Below are positions 1 through 12,200 of a DNA stretch of 64,000 nucleotides, piece after piece. The translations under genes and the position numbers were made by a program. The notes under the pieces are model-generated. The model was not told the origin of the DNA and ran no database searches. It saw nothing but the letters and a program-made list of their open reading frames with translations. How positions within the stretch are numbered: the first letter of the stretch is position 1; each line of letters starts with the position of its first letter. Origin of the DNA: Branchiostoma lanceolatum (Eukaryota > Chordata > Leptocardii > Amphioxiformes > Branchiostomatidae); the NCBI RefSeq assembly GCF_035083965.1, contig NC_089723.1:32429193-32493192 (forward strand). The letters run 5' to 3'.

Positions 1-600
1 TGAGTAAACTACCTATGTAATTATAATTCAAAGGGACTTCCACCAATGATTTCCCTTCTTAAACACCAACAGTCAGCCTATGTCAAGAAGGGGCATGGAT
101 CCTGAAATTTTGAGCATATCTTTTTTTGGAATGAAATCGTGATTTCAGCTTGATGTTCTGTGTCGATTCAGAATTGAATACATCAGTAGCTGTAATTACA
201 AGAGTCTTTGTGTTCTTGATTAAGATAGATAAATATCTAATTCCCTTGATAAGCGTCATTAATTAACTTAAGGACTAGCCACTAGGTAAATAGCATCCAT
301 GTGTGATAATCTTCTCTGTTAGATTACTATTATTTGTTTGACACCACACCCACATTATTATCTGCTGACACGCAGGTGAGAAAACTTTTGTCCAGACAAG
401 CTAAGTCAGGTATGCACATGACATAAAGGTGTGAGCATCTCATGTAGAGTACTACTACTAGTTCTCGGAAACACTTGTGTCCTTTTTTCCCCAAGTCTGG
501 TGCGTAAACTTATTGAATAGGTTCATACAGAAAGAAAACTTCACTATTCAAAAGACGTCCACTGGAGAGCTAGTTTGAAATCTCTCCTTGTCATTTACTG
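1..600. other. Intergenic, nothing recognised
   Basis: AT-rich sequence without a credible coding exon, RNA gene or clear repeat on either strand. Confidence 0.5.
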
Positions 601-644
601 TATGTCAGTGAGTCCCCGGGTCATTAGCAACCACCAAGCCACGC

Positions 645-809
645 ATGCGTATTGGCTCGGCCAGCGTTGCTAGGTAGTTGTCTGAGAGCAGCCAATCAGA
701 TATCATTGTTCTGTAACCTAGGATTGAAGTAGCAGAACGTGAGCGAGAAGTCTTTATATGTGGCTTCAAAAGACTCCAAGGCATTCGGGCAAGAAGGCCG
801 GAAGAGAAG
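645..809 (+). promoter_or_regulatory. Possible CCAAT promoter and first exon
   Basis: A CCAAT box at 692-696 and a reverse-strand one at 651-655 sit in a locally GC-richer stretch. About 100 bp downstream a short open frame starts at ATG 758 and runs into a good splice donor (gaag|gtgagt, intron from 810). This is what a small first exon would look like, but no downstream exon could be linked to it and the 17 or so encoded residues match nothing I know. Inference only. Confidence 0.25.
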
Positions 810-819
810 GTGAGTGTTT

Positions 820-2200
820 TTGTGACCTATTTCATTTTAGCAATCGTTTTCTGAATACGAGTAGATTATTGACTATTTTTGATATAGAGGTTTGTATGTG
901 TGATTACAAGTTAGATATATGCGGATCTGGGTCACTATAATTCTTAAGATAATGTTCGATTTTTTTCTGCTTTATAGAAAAATATATCGGGGCCCGGTAC
1001 CCTGTGCAAACGAAGTTTGATAGAATTTTGGTAGAATGTTGTCCTGACTCCATTCTTACAGATTCAGAAATGCAGTGGATAAAATATGTCTGATCTTTGC
1101 ATATATCCTCGGTGCTTCCACAAACATAAAGCCAACCTGCAAGTTTCTCAGTGATAGGTTGAAGACTAGTATAGTAGGTTTAGTTACTGTTAGAAATTAT
1201 TCATTCTGCTAGAATATTGTCCCGACCCAACTTCATAAGAGTGTCGGACAAGAAAGCAACGGGTCGACCAAAGACTAAACAAGCTGCAAATATCACGAGT
1301 AAACTGTTTTCAATACAATCGATGTGTGTTTTAGCTATCATCAAAATGTGTAGAAAACTGGCTAAGAGACGGGGACCAACAAAAATGCATCTTTAGGTGG
1401 CCGTTTTGAGAATGACATCTTATCGCCGATCGGACAGGTACGAAAGGGATATTTAGTCTAACTCACAACGCGGTTCACATGTGACAAACTCTCAAAAGTT
1501 CAGGTATACCCCAGTGTCATGCGACAAGATTAGTTAGCTCGCACGTCCTTCAGCTAATCCTTCCGCGCTAAATACTACTTGTTCTCATGCTATCTGCCCA
1601 GCCAGCTATCTATAGACCAGTGTGCAGGTCAGTTGACAGCCTGTTTACCAGGAATTTACATACAACTCGGACTTTTCTTCTCAGTGTAATTTTTTATTTA
1701 TTTTAATCTCTTTAATCTCTTATCTTTCTGGGGCCCGACTGGGGTCAGATCCTCACGATGTACTGCAGCCGTGGAAGCACTAGTGTGTGTGTGATGAATG
1801 GAATACATCGATAAGCACCCGTCGTGTACCGTATACGTCAGTGAAACAATTGGGGCCACATGTGCGTGATACCAGCTTGCTTGTAAAGAAAACCAATATT
1901 TAATGCGTCCCCAGTGTTTCAACCCCGGGGCTTTTAATGATCTTTTTTCCTATGATTTGAAACATCACATTGTTCTTTGCACAACTGGTGGTGATGGATG
2001 AATTTACGTGTTCCATCCATCCATCACTCTTCACCAGGTGTGTTTACAGTGTCAACAGACAATGGTGTTCAACTTCATGTTATCCCAACAGTTTCCACTG
2101 TAGCACTCCTTAGGACGTAATGAATGATATCCGAGCTACCATCCGTGTTTGACTCGGTCTGCACCATAGTTTTTGATGGGTAGTGACTAAAAAAAGACCC
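820..2200. other. Intergenic, nothing recognised
   Basis: No convincing exon, RNA gene or repeat structure seen. Short open frames here lack splice context and recognisable composition. Confidence 0.45.
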
Positions 2201-2410
2201 TATCTCACTAGACCCGCGGCACGCTGGCGGCGTCGCTGCGGCCGATCGAATTGACAAAGCACTCAACGAATTTGTGTGTTTTTATGTCTTTTTGGTCATA
2301 CTTGTACGTTTTGAATGATATTCCCATTATAAAGTCAAGGGTAACACAAATCCAGTTCAGAACGCAGACGCCGCCAGCGTGCCGCGGGTGCAGTGAGAGG
2401 GGGGCTTAAG
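2200..2410. repeat. GC-rich repeat, two inverted copies
   Basis: Two copies of a GC-rich unit with core GCCGCCAGCGTGCCGCGGG face each other, one on the minus strand at about 2205-2266 and one on the plus strand at about 2345-2405. The stretch between them (2268-2372) recurs as a diverged direct copy at 4692-4795, ending in the same kind of core. Another copy of the minus-strand unit, in plus orientation, is at about 36950-37030. A dispersed family is therefore clear; the element class is not. Confidence 0.6.
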
Positions 2411-3440
2411 ACCCCCATTCCACTATGACGCGCGGAGGCCTCACTGGGACCGAACGATTTGACAGTGCACTCAACGAGTGTCGAAGTGATTTTGAAAAAA
2501 ATCTGGCGTTTTGTCTACGTTTAGGGGTGTGCAATGGTTTCTCATGTTCTTCGTTGTGTTTTTTCCTGTGGACTTTCTTGGTCACTTTTAGCTTGGAGCT
2601 TTGTTCTTTGTTTTTGGCATCTTTGTTCCTTTGTTTCTTTAGCCTTTTCCCCCATAACTTTTGCCCTTGTTTCAGCCTTTTGCTCGGGTGTTCAGCTGCT
2701 TTCTTAGCTTTATACAATTCTCTTTCCCTTGCAAGCCTTTCAGCCTTTTGCTCAGGTCTTTTGGTTGATTTCTTAGCTTTTTTTCAATTCTCTTTGCCTT
2801 GCAAGCCTTTCAGCAATTTATTCAGGTGTTTCGGTTGATTTCTTACCTTTATACAATGCCCTTCACTTTGCAAGCGTTTGATTTCTTTTGTCATTTGTTT
2901 CATTGGCCTTTTTCTCCATATCTTTTGCCCTTGTTTCAGCCTTTTGCTCGGGCGTTTCAGCTGCTTTCTTAGCTTTATACAATTCTCTTTCCCTTGCAAT
3001 CCTTTCAGCCTTTTGCTCAGGTCTTTTGGTTGATTTCTTAACTTTTTTCAAATTCAAATTCCAATTTTGTTCAGGTGTTTCGGTTGATTTCTTACCTTTA
3101 TACAATTTTCTTTGCCTTGCAAGCCTTTCCGCATTTTATTCAGGTGTTTCGGTTGATTTATTACCTTTATACAATGCCCTTCACTTTGCAAGTGTTTCAT
3201 CTCTTTTGTCATTTGTTTCTTTGGTCTTTTTCTTCATAACTTTTGCCCTTGTTAAAAGCGGCCGAGCCTTTTGCTCGGGTGTTTCAGCTGCTTTGTTAGC
3301 TTTATATAATTCTCTTCGCCTTGCCTTTTATCTCTTTGGTCATCTGTTGCAGAATCTTTTGTTGTTCTACATTTGTAGCTTGCTCTTTGCTTTGACACTT
3401 TATCCACTTGTTGGTCTGCGTTTGTTTTTGACCTACGTGT
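2406..3440 (-). pseudogene. Decayed transposon ORF with 23-aa STPR-like repeats
   Basis: Read on the minus strand, this region encodes a degenerate tandem array whose unit is 23 residues, roughly ETPEQKAERxARERE followed by LYKAKKAA. At least six or seven units can be seen, spread over different frames by frameshifts, so no single long ORF survives. A 23-residue K/E/R-rich repeat of this type resembles the STPR ('score and three') DNA-binding repeat known from FMBP-1 and common in large invertebrate transposon proteins. The peptidase-like fragment just upstream on the same strand (3767-4054) may be part of the same broken protein. A nuclear coiled-coil gene fragment is the alternative. The plus-strand open frames over the same bases are antisense shadows. 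Confidence 0.5.
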
Positions 3441-3639
3441 AGCTGAAGCATAGTGTTCTTCATCTATGCCATTTACATGTTTTGTTTTTTTGCCATGGTC
3501 TTGTCAGTACTGTGTTCAACTTGTGGTGAGATTCCTGATGCAGATAAACATGTTTTATGTTGATCGGGAAGGACGCCTTTGGTAGATTCTATTCGAGGTA
3601 GGTAAGTGGAAGATTGTAGATGTGGGTACTTGGATGAGG

Positions 3640-4054
3640 GCCTTATTTGGTTTGAAATGTTGTGAACAGCGTCATCGAATACAGGACATTTTCTGTTTTA
3701 AGGGGTACAACCTCAAAATTGCATGTTAACATTGAATTTGTATAAAGTTGTTGCCGTGTGCATACTCTAGGTAGAAGTACCATGAATATCAGGCAATCCT
3801 GTTTTGTGGTTTCTGGCATGTGAATCATAGACAACATATTTATTGTCAGTGTGGAGTAAAGCTACAGTTGAACCTTCTAAACTAGATGCTGCTATAAACA
3901 AACATGTATCAGATGCAGTAAATGCTTCTTCTAGGGCTTTCTGTAACGTGTAGTATGGATAATTTGCTTCTATGCTGAATAAATCTAACTCGCTGACTAT
4001 TGTACGGTAACTCGAACGAGTTATTTTTGTAATACAGCGACGGCCAGTGTACAT
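3640..4054 (-). pseudogene. Peptidase-like transposon remnant
   Basis: A 95-residue minus-strand frame begins at 4054 and contains the string YVVYDSHARN followed by GLPDIHGTS. This pattern (a short beta strand, then DSH and GxPxxxGT) resembles papain-fold deubiquitinase/OTU-like domains often found next to repeat arrays and PIF1 helicases in Helitron-type proteins. The frame breaks after GTS and seems to continue in another frame towards 3643 (residues VLLPRVC, then FEVVPLK), so it is a frameshifted relic. Assignment rests on motif memory and is tentative. Confidence 0.35.
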
Positions 4055-4599
4055 ATTCTCGATCTACATTTACCTAAAGACACATACAGCTGGACTAATG
4101 TTACCTACACGGACGTTATGGCAACTATAAGGCATATAAATGAGATATTTATGTCCTACCTCACATTCCGGAGTGGTCACCAAACACGAAGAACCAATTC
4201 AAATAATGCCAAATGAAATAAATAAATTCAAATCCCTTAATATCATTGAATAGAAATAACAGCCTGAGATTAAATTACATTATAAAATACATTATAAATC
4301 CACCTATAAAAGTCTTCAGGTTTTTCCATCAGAAAATTTATATTTCCGAACAGTTGTAGCGGTTACATGCGGTCGCACATGTGTCATACAAATCAAGACT
4401 GCCCGGCTGTATACTTGCATCCTTGCCATATAAGGCAAAGGCTGAACATCAAACATGGAAGGTCTTCATGGTGTGCGACACAGTGTTGAACCAAGTACCA
4501 TTGAAGCATTGATGGAAGGTAAGAGCCAAGACAAAAATGAATTTTTTCAAGATTTGTGTGATTTGTCGATGAAGTCTAACGTTAGACATCTAGGTAATA

Positions 4600-4845
4600 C
4601 GATCATTGTTACTGACGAAAAGTAGTGAATGCTCACTTGAAACATCTGACCGTTTCCAAAAAGCATACCCAGTTGCTTGAGTAACTGTTATTTGGCGTAT
4701 TTGTGTGATTTGTTGTCTTTTTAGTCATACTTTTACAATAATAAAATCAAGGGTAGCACAAATCCAATTTAGGACGCAGCGAGGTCGCCAACGTGTCGCG
4801 GGTCCAGTGAGATAGGGACTTTAGTGGAATGGGGGCCTTACGCAC
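4600..4845 (+). repeat. Dispersed repeat segments ending in the GC-rich core
   Basis: At 4605-4672 lies a degenerate copy of a family centred on 'actgacgaaa...gaaacgtctgac', also seen near 6480-6530 and 14385-14455. It runs into 'gttgcttgagtaactg' (compare the hairpin at 50953-51029). From 4692 to about 4840 the sequence is a diverged direct copy of 2268-2405. This second copy lies on the other side of the transposon relic at 2406-4054, so the pair could be terminal or flanking repeats of one element. Confidence 0.5.
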
Positions 4846-4849
4846 CTTA

Positions 4850-7800
4850 CCAGAATAACATCTAGACTTTTGAGACTCCAGTCGATAGTCCAGTGAGAAA
4901 ATCGGTTGTCAGGCGGAATGAAATCCGAGCGAATCTAACATGGGAAGATGTTTGTAGACCTTATTTAGTTTCTCCACTTGGTCCATCCTTAGGGCACTTA
5001 TGTATGCTCATGGTGGAATTCTCTGCGCGGCAGCAGACCGAAGACGAAGAGTTGTTTTTGTTCATCATGAACTAAACAAGGAACAAAAACCTGGGAAGAG
5101 CCATCAAATGCCATATAAAGAAAGACTGAAGCTCATATCATGTCAAGCTACCATTCACTGATTTACGACTAACGCACGCGGCCGGGGAAACCGGAAGAGA
5201 ATGAAAAAGTCAACAAGTCAATCCGAAGGGTCTGTACGATATTCAACCGCATTTCGTAATCCTAAAACAGCAATAAGCAGCAATAAGCAGTTTTAAAAGA
5301 AAGCAATAAGCAGTTTTAAAAGAAAGCTTTTTTAGGTCTTTTTTTTTGCTGTTATAGAAGCATATGCGCCGTGTTCTCTCGTGAATGTCATGTTCTGATG
5401 TCGACAGCCCAACGTCCAAAGCACCCAGTCCGCGGCGAAGTTTCCCACTCCAGAGGGGCATCACTTGCCAGCGAGTGCACGATCCCAACACGCGAGCAAA
5501 CAGCATGAGAGCTCTCTAATTGTAACTAAGTTTAATCGGGAGTTTCTTGTCGAAATGTAGTGTTTGTGGAGCACTCCTCCTAGACTGGTTAGAACCGGGC
5601 CGACTTTTCATTCTACTTGATTTATCTGTTTACAATTGAGAAAGCCCAACCTTTTGCAAATGGGGATGTAAATACTTGAACTCTTTTATCTCATCGACAA
5701 AGTTGTTTTGTACACGTTTTAACGAAAAAGTAGGGTTCAACAACGTTGAGTACAAACGTTTGCGCCTCCTGATCATGAAATTTTATATGGGATTGCATCT
5801 ACATGTAGTTATACTCCCTGAATTTAGTTATACCTGGAAATGTTCTTTTTCTTGGAGGCTCAAAGTTGTGCACAATTGATTCCAAGGGGTTTCTGGCGGT
5901 ACCTTGTGTAAATGAAGCCAATAAACAGATGGACCATTCGATATCTATTCATATGGATCACTTCAAACTTTGGATTTGATGTTGACATGTCACGAGCTCC
6001 GATTGTTCACTTTCACCACAAACAGGGTGCGTCAATTTACCAACATGGAGACTAGTATCTCGCGCCCTGACTGGCTACAATGGCGAAGCCCCGCCATCTT
6101 TATCTAGAAGCAAAGTCGAAGAATTACTCATTCTACCCTGTCGAATGTGTTCCTTCTAATCCGTGACACTAAAACCACCTGTACCATCACGTTGATGCAA
6201 GGTTAGACATCTAGGTACATAACAATTGATGAAAAAAAATGGATAAATTCTCCGAGACAGAGTTAGACAGTTGACAACCTGGTTAGTGCGCCACGAGTTG
6301 GTTTGGACGCGGAGTAAGAAAAGGCCATCAACGAGCGTATCTATACAACTCCACCCAAAACACCCCCTGACAATAGTATCTCCTGAGTTCCATCAAGAGC
6401 TAATTGATTGCAGAAACACTAATTAGAATAATTAAAGCTTATTCAGTCCAAATACCAGTTCTACTAGATCCCTCGAGCTTTGTCCTACTGAAGACGGCGG
6501 ATGTTGTCTGAAACGTCTGACTCTGTTTAAAAAAAGACCTTAATACAACTGTTTGATTTATTCATTTTTGCATTTTTAACCTGCACCATTCTTTTGTTTT
6601 ATTTCTAATGAATAGAAATGGCACAGAAAGAAGGAAATTGTTAGGTTATTGTCTTAACGACTTAAACGATTGCTTCTTTTGTTTTCTTAATCGTCTGACT
6701 TTTCTCCTTGGTGAAGAATGCCGTGAAAACTGGATGTCACTACTCTTTTTTGTATTGGGTTAATTTGTTGTGTCATCTGTCGAGTCACTGAATCGATTAA
6801 TTACATGTTTATTATCTCTTGTCTCCTGAGTGAAGAATTACGGGAAAGAACAACCGGTTATGAACGGTTTAAGCTCGTTCTCATTTAAATGTACACATTT
6901 TGTAACGTCCGTTACCGTTTGAAGTAAGACGTTCCTGACATTAAGATATGCCACATATAAGGTGCCAAACTGTCGTTTTTACGACGACTTCGTCTTACGT
7001 CTAACCAAAGTATCGGTTACAGATGTAGCGAAAACAAACCACTCGACTTCCCAATCCTGTCTTATTTCCCGTAGTTGCTACAAAGGTTGTGCAAAATCCT
7101 CCCCAAGCCGGGATAATCAGATCTGCAAACTTCACGTTCCCAAAAGCGGTTTAAACCCAAATCCGCAGGGTTTAGCTGGAAACTGTTGCTTCAGATGGCA
7201 GAAAATGTACACAGGTTTGTAACGATTATCCTGGATGGGTCTGGACCCAGAGATCAGCAGCTAGGATCGGGTCTGCATCTTGTTTTCAAACAGAACAAGA
7301 CACAATCAAAAGATACACCTTGCAAACTCAACTTTGTTTTACTTCACGATTGTACTGCTGCATTTGACGCCCCACAATCATTTTGCCATCACAGCCTTAT
7401 CCCTTTCCTCTCCAAGATCTTTCATTTGAGTGTTTATTTGTGTGATTTGTTCACAACAGTATACTGTAAATGATTCTCAAGAAGGACTAATATAAGTAGC
7501 ACATAGACAAAACGTCATGACGGCGGCCCAATTCTAAACTTGTCACAACGGTGACGCTGCACTGTTGCGTAAGGCCGTGTGCCAGGATTTAGGTGAAAGT
7601 TGCTTTTATTTTACATTCAACATCTGTCCCACTTGTCAAAGCTTACCATAGAAAATCCAAAGGAATGTTCAAGGAGAACTCACTGCTTTCTGTCGCCACT
7701 TCAGCCAACAACTTTGGGCGGGAAACACAGCGCTTCTCCTCCCCCGCCGCCGCAATACAAACCAAGAACCTCCTCCAACTCTACCTGACAAAACACCTGA

Positions 7801-9000
7801 GTGCGCCATGGGTGCCTTAATGGTCCAGGTGGGGGAGGTAGCAAAGGAAACCACTTGTTCCACCAGGTGTAATCGGCCGTGCGGAAGAGTTAAGAGGTTC
7901 TCCGGTTGGCTTGGGAATCGGAGGGCGGAAAATGTTCGCGGCCGCCGTCAATCAGCGTATAAAGTCTGGACGGAAATGTGGTAGCATGGTAACAGTACGG
8001 ATAGTGCAACAATGCCTTATTAGAATACCTTTATAATTAAGCTCGTTTAGTAACGTTGTTCACTGTGTCATGCCAGTAGTTTCCCAACCCTAAAGTCCAG
8101 TAAGAATGTAAGAAAAATGGTTTTGCCTTTCTATCTTATTCTAGCTTGTGAAAAATTCGCGGTTGCGGTAAAGTATCATATCGGCCAAAGTGTTTTTTTC
8201 TGCACAACATTCTTCATTATTTGGTTTTAACGCATTTGTCATTGCAGAAATAATCGATAACGATTGAAAAATTCAATGCAAAGACACTACATGTACATTA
8301 TGTACTAGTATTGTATTTTCAACGAATATCAATAAAGTACATACACGAGCAATGGGACGTACAGTCACGTGTGATGTCGCTTGCATCTTGGTGTGGATGA
8401 CCTATATAGACACGTGTTCCCAACTGCATACGCATGTCAGTAGTCATGGCAACGCCGAACCCCTAGAATACCAATCTGCTGAACGACATCCTCTGCGAGC
8501 GCGGTGGCCCGTGAGTCGGGTCCTTAAGACAATTATAATTGTTACAAGTGGCACTAGAGGAACCTCTCGGCAGTGATCACTTGGCTCACCTGTGGCCACT
8601 CTCACCTGGAGACAGAGAACACTTTCATCTGGCGTGGTTCGGGGAAAGCGTCACACAGCCGTGCGTATGTTCTGATACAGGCGGACTTGTCACCCAGGGA
8701 CCGGGAAATAGGAAACTTGGTGCGAGCTTATTTCTTCTAAAACTGTTCTGTCTTGATTCGTCTTTCAGTCGATGTTGTCTCGCTACTGGACTGATGTAAG
8801 CCGCGTTAGCGAATAGGTACAGCATCAGATCAGTTTGTCTCGCTCAAACGTGTATGCATGGCAATTAATTTCGATGACAGCTGACAACGTTTTGCTTTGG
8901 TGTACTCTTTCAAACCTGTTCAGAGTGATTGCGAATCTATAAGATGTTGATCAGTGACAGCTTGCGTATAGGCAACAGGTCACGATATTCGTGGTAGCAT
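4850..9000. other. Intergenic; small repeats only
   Basis: No gene recognised. At 5269-5330 a unit of about 22 bp (agcaataagcagttttaaaa) is tandemly repeated. At about 6480-6530 there is another copy of the 'gaaacgtctgac' dispersed repeat. Open frames of 60-95 codons here have no splice context or family resemblance. Confidence 0.45.
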
Positions 9001-9009
9001 TTCCATTGC

Positions 9010-9274
9010 TACTTCACGTGAAGACAACTTCAGACTACTTTTCTTTCTGTGTGTGCAACGAAATTTTCATCTTTGTTCGACTACAAGTGACGACGGTGTG
9101 TTTCACGTGGTTTGACTGCAGCGGTTGATCATTAACAAACACGGCTGTGTAGATCTTTACCATGTTTCTCCTTTCCTTGATTGAGGATTGATATCTGAGT
9201 GTGTATGGATTGAGCTATTAGGAGATGAATACACGATAGTGTTTGACATTTTTTGTTCCTACCGTACACAGACG
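9010..9274 (+). promoter_or_regulatory. TPO upstream region / 5' UTR
   Basis: The 265 bp before the TPO start codon contain two CACGTG E-boxes (9015-9020 and 9104-9109) and a CAAGTG motif (9085-9090) that fits an NK2-class homeodomain core. Vertebrate TPO is driven by NKX2-1, and amphioxus Nkx2-1 is known from the endostyle, so the motif is worth noting; such short sites also occur by chance. No convincing TATA box was seen and the transcription start cannot be placed. Confidence 0.25.
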
Positions 9275-12200
9275 ATGGCGCCCACAACTGTACTCGTTCT
9301 CCTGACGTCGTTGGTCGTCCTTGTGCGCGCAGACGTCCTCACCAGTAAGTCTGCTTCCCGTTGTTTATAGTTGATATACAAGTATTTGTCATACAAAATC
9401 AGACAATATCATGGTATTAACATGGGCAAAATACAAAATCACAGAAACAGTACATGCAGCTAATTACGAAGGGGGTTCACACTTGTTCGTAAATTAAAGT
9501 CCGTACGAGTTGCGTATTGGCATTTTTTGGCTTAGGTAAAGTTTGCGGGAAAGAAGTTGTTTTAAACAGTCTGTTTGTGCAGTCTGGTTATGGGACCAAA
9601 AACAAACGGCCGCAAAATTTACCTAAGACAAAAAAATGTAAATACGCAACTCACACTGCTCTTCGGAAACCGCCGACTGACGACAAGTGTATTTTGCAAT
9701 CAAGACGTCTGGTGATTTAATCACATATTCGTATTCGATAAGAAAAAGGTAAGTTGTGCGACCCATGTGTGATATCTTTCTTTATGCCAATGACTCTGCC
9801 ATCGATAGCTTGCAGATCCTCCTGGTTCTAATTGAGCAACAAAGAAGTACATGTCATAAGACAGTCTATATCTTTTTTTCAAAATACTGTTTTTAACATA
9901 TCATATGAAAGATCTTTCTACACTTTGATTCCAAAGAGCCAGCTTTTGTTTCAAATTGCAAGTAAGCAGTGTTACCACCGAGTCTTTAAGTACAGGAGCG
10001 AATGGAAAACAGAGTAGCAACGGATTTGCATTGCCAGGAGATGAGAGCTGTTAGTACAGTAAACTTTTAAACGAAAAAATAACAAATCACCCCTTCTTAA
10101 GCCTCAAGCCTACAGTAAGTAAAGTATCGCCGAAATTCTTAAGCGGAGTATAAGTGAACATTACTTGAAGTGCAAGCATTGCGTTATTGCTGGAAAAAAG
10201 TTTCGTTCACGTGTTAGTTAGGCCATATTCATTTTATTATGACATTTTTTTGGGAACCCCAAAACTGATGCGAGCGTGCGAAAACACGCACATGGTTGTC
10301 TTCGTTATGAAACTTAAGTGACCAGGAAGGTTGAACAAATTACTAGACACACAGAGTTTGTTACACCGAACAACAGATTTTTCGTTCTTTCACATCTTCT
10401 TTTTCTTTTAAATCGACATTAGCATCCGTTTTCCGATGTTTTGTTTGCAATTTACGGCACATATCTGCTCATTTTGCAGCTGCCGTGACGCGTACGATTT
10501 ACAGTATGGTCGAAAACTTTTTTGGGGGGGGGGAAACGGGCGAAAACAGATGCGCGCGAGGATGTCATTCATATGGTCTTACAGAAGGAGAAAAATCTGG
10601 AATGGTGTTGAGGTCGCTCTGTTACTCTTGTGGAACCGTTAAGGAGTTCGGTGCTTCCACAGAAGTAGCTGTCAAGAAAAACAAGAACTTCTTATATTCG
10701 ATCACCCTGCATGAATGTCTATTTGATTTGTCACGATGACGATGCAGTTCCCGTGAGTTGATTGTAATTTGCATGATCATGCTGCAGTGGCGCAGAAGTT
10801 CGCATCGTCATGGTGAAAGGGCAGTTTTGCATTAATGTTGAACTACAGTGATTTCGCACTCCTGATAACGCCTCGTGCCTCGTTCAGAACTAGCCATTTC
10901 TTTCTGGACATTTTTAAGTCTTTGTTTTCACGACTGTGGTTGTGGCTGAATCAAAGTCAAGTGAATCATTACGGAAGTTTCAAAATCGTAACTCCCAAAA
11001 GGTTTACTTTAACAGTTTGACTGTATTGCTTGTTTTTGCATTTGGATGTCTAAAAGTGTATATTTCAAACTTGAAAGTGGCAAAATGTCGTTTCTGTTTG
11101 AGGGGACGCTTAAATTTGGCAAAGATTTAGTTTCTATAAAAGGACTATGTTGCACGGGGCGGAAAACAAGATTCCCTGATGTTTCAGGGAGTTCTCTATT
11201 GCTTTCTGAACTCATCTCGTCTTTGGTAAGAACGTGTTTCTCGTCATGAGTCTTCCAGATCAGTTTCTTCCAACCCTCCACCGGACGGAGACTATCCGAA
11301 TCTTTTCGAAGGAGCGCGTTTTTGTTTTTGTGCGGTGGTGAAAGACGGGGGGCAGAAAAAAACACATAGCGCACTTGGACCCGCTTCAATGAGCGGGGCT
11401 ACTTCAACATGAATGTGCTCTCTGGACAGTATCACACTCTAGGTGCCTGTCAAACTATCAAAAAAACACTTTCTCTACGTTTGAAAGAACAGTTGTTTTT
11501 CAAAGCCAAAAGTCTCAGGAGAAAGTTTTCACTGTGTGGCACTTCAAGAGAAAGAAAGTCTCTAGTGGGAGACTTTTGAGGCGCTTCTGTGGTATCAAGG
11601 AGGTTTAAAATGTTATGAAAAGTAGTTGCGGTATTTCATCGTAAGTTGGGCGTGAAACGGGCAGATGGGATCTGTCACCACTAGTTTCGACCTGTGACGG
11701 GTTGACGCCCGCTAGTTCTCACTAGAAAAGGGACGAAGAAAAACAAAAGTTCCACATTTTAAACACAAGGAGTTAACGTCCTGCCTGACGTTAGAAAAAG
11801 GTTGGACGTTGACCCCGTTGTGTTTAGAATGTTCAACTTTTGTTCAACTTGAAAAAAAACAAAAGTTGCACATTCTAAACACAACGGGGTCAACGTCCAG
11901 TCTGACGTTGAGCGAGCCACTAACACACGAACAGAAAGAACACGCCTGATTGATTAAGACATCAATTAATTCAGTTGTGTGGTTAACATTGTTAGAATGT
12001 TGTGTGCATTCTTATTTTGTACCCCCCAACTTGCAATGAACGTCTGACAAGGGTGGAACAGCGTGTCGGTGCGAAAAACTGCAATGAAGATAATAAAGGT
12101 GTGGACGATTCTCTCTAGATTTCTCTGAAAGAAACCAAAGACTGATTGTTTGCGATGCCTCGTTACTTTTGGTAGTGGCAAAGCTTACTAAACATTTCTC

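Noticed and set aside
2425-3442. Plus-strand frames of 137 and 184 codons rich in Phe, Leu and Cys
   Set aside because: Antisense of the lysine/glutamate-rich repeat array on the minus strand; lysine codons read backwards give Phe/Leu.
11009-11389. 126-codon minus-strand frame in TPO intron 1
   Set aside because: It lies largely in the arm of the TIR element and its other arm gives a matching frame; no transposase or other family motif.
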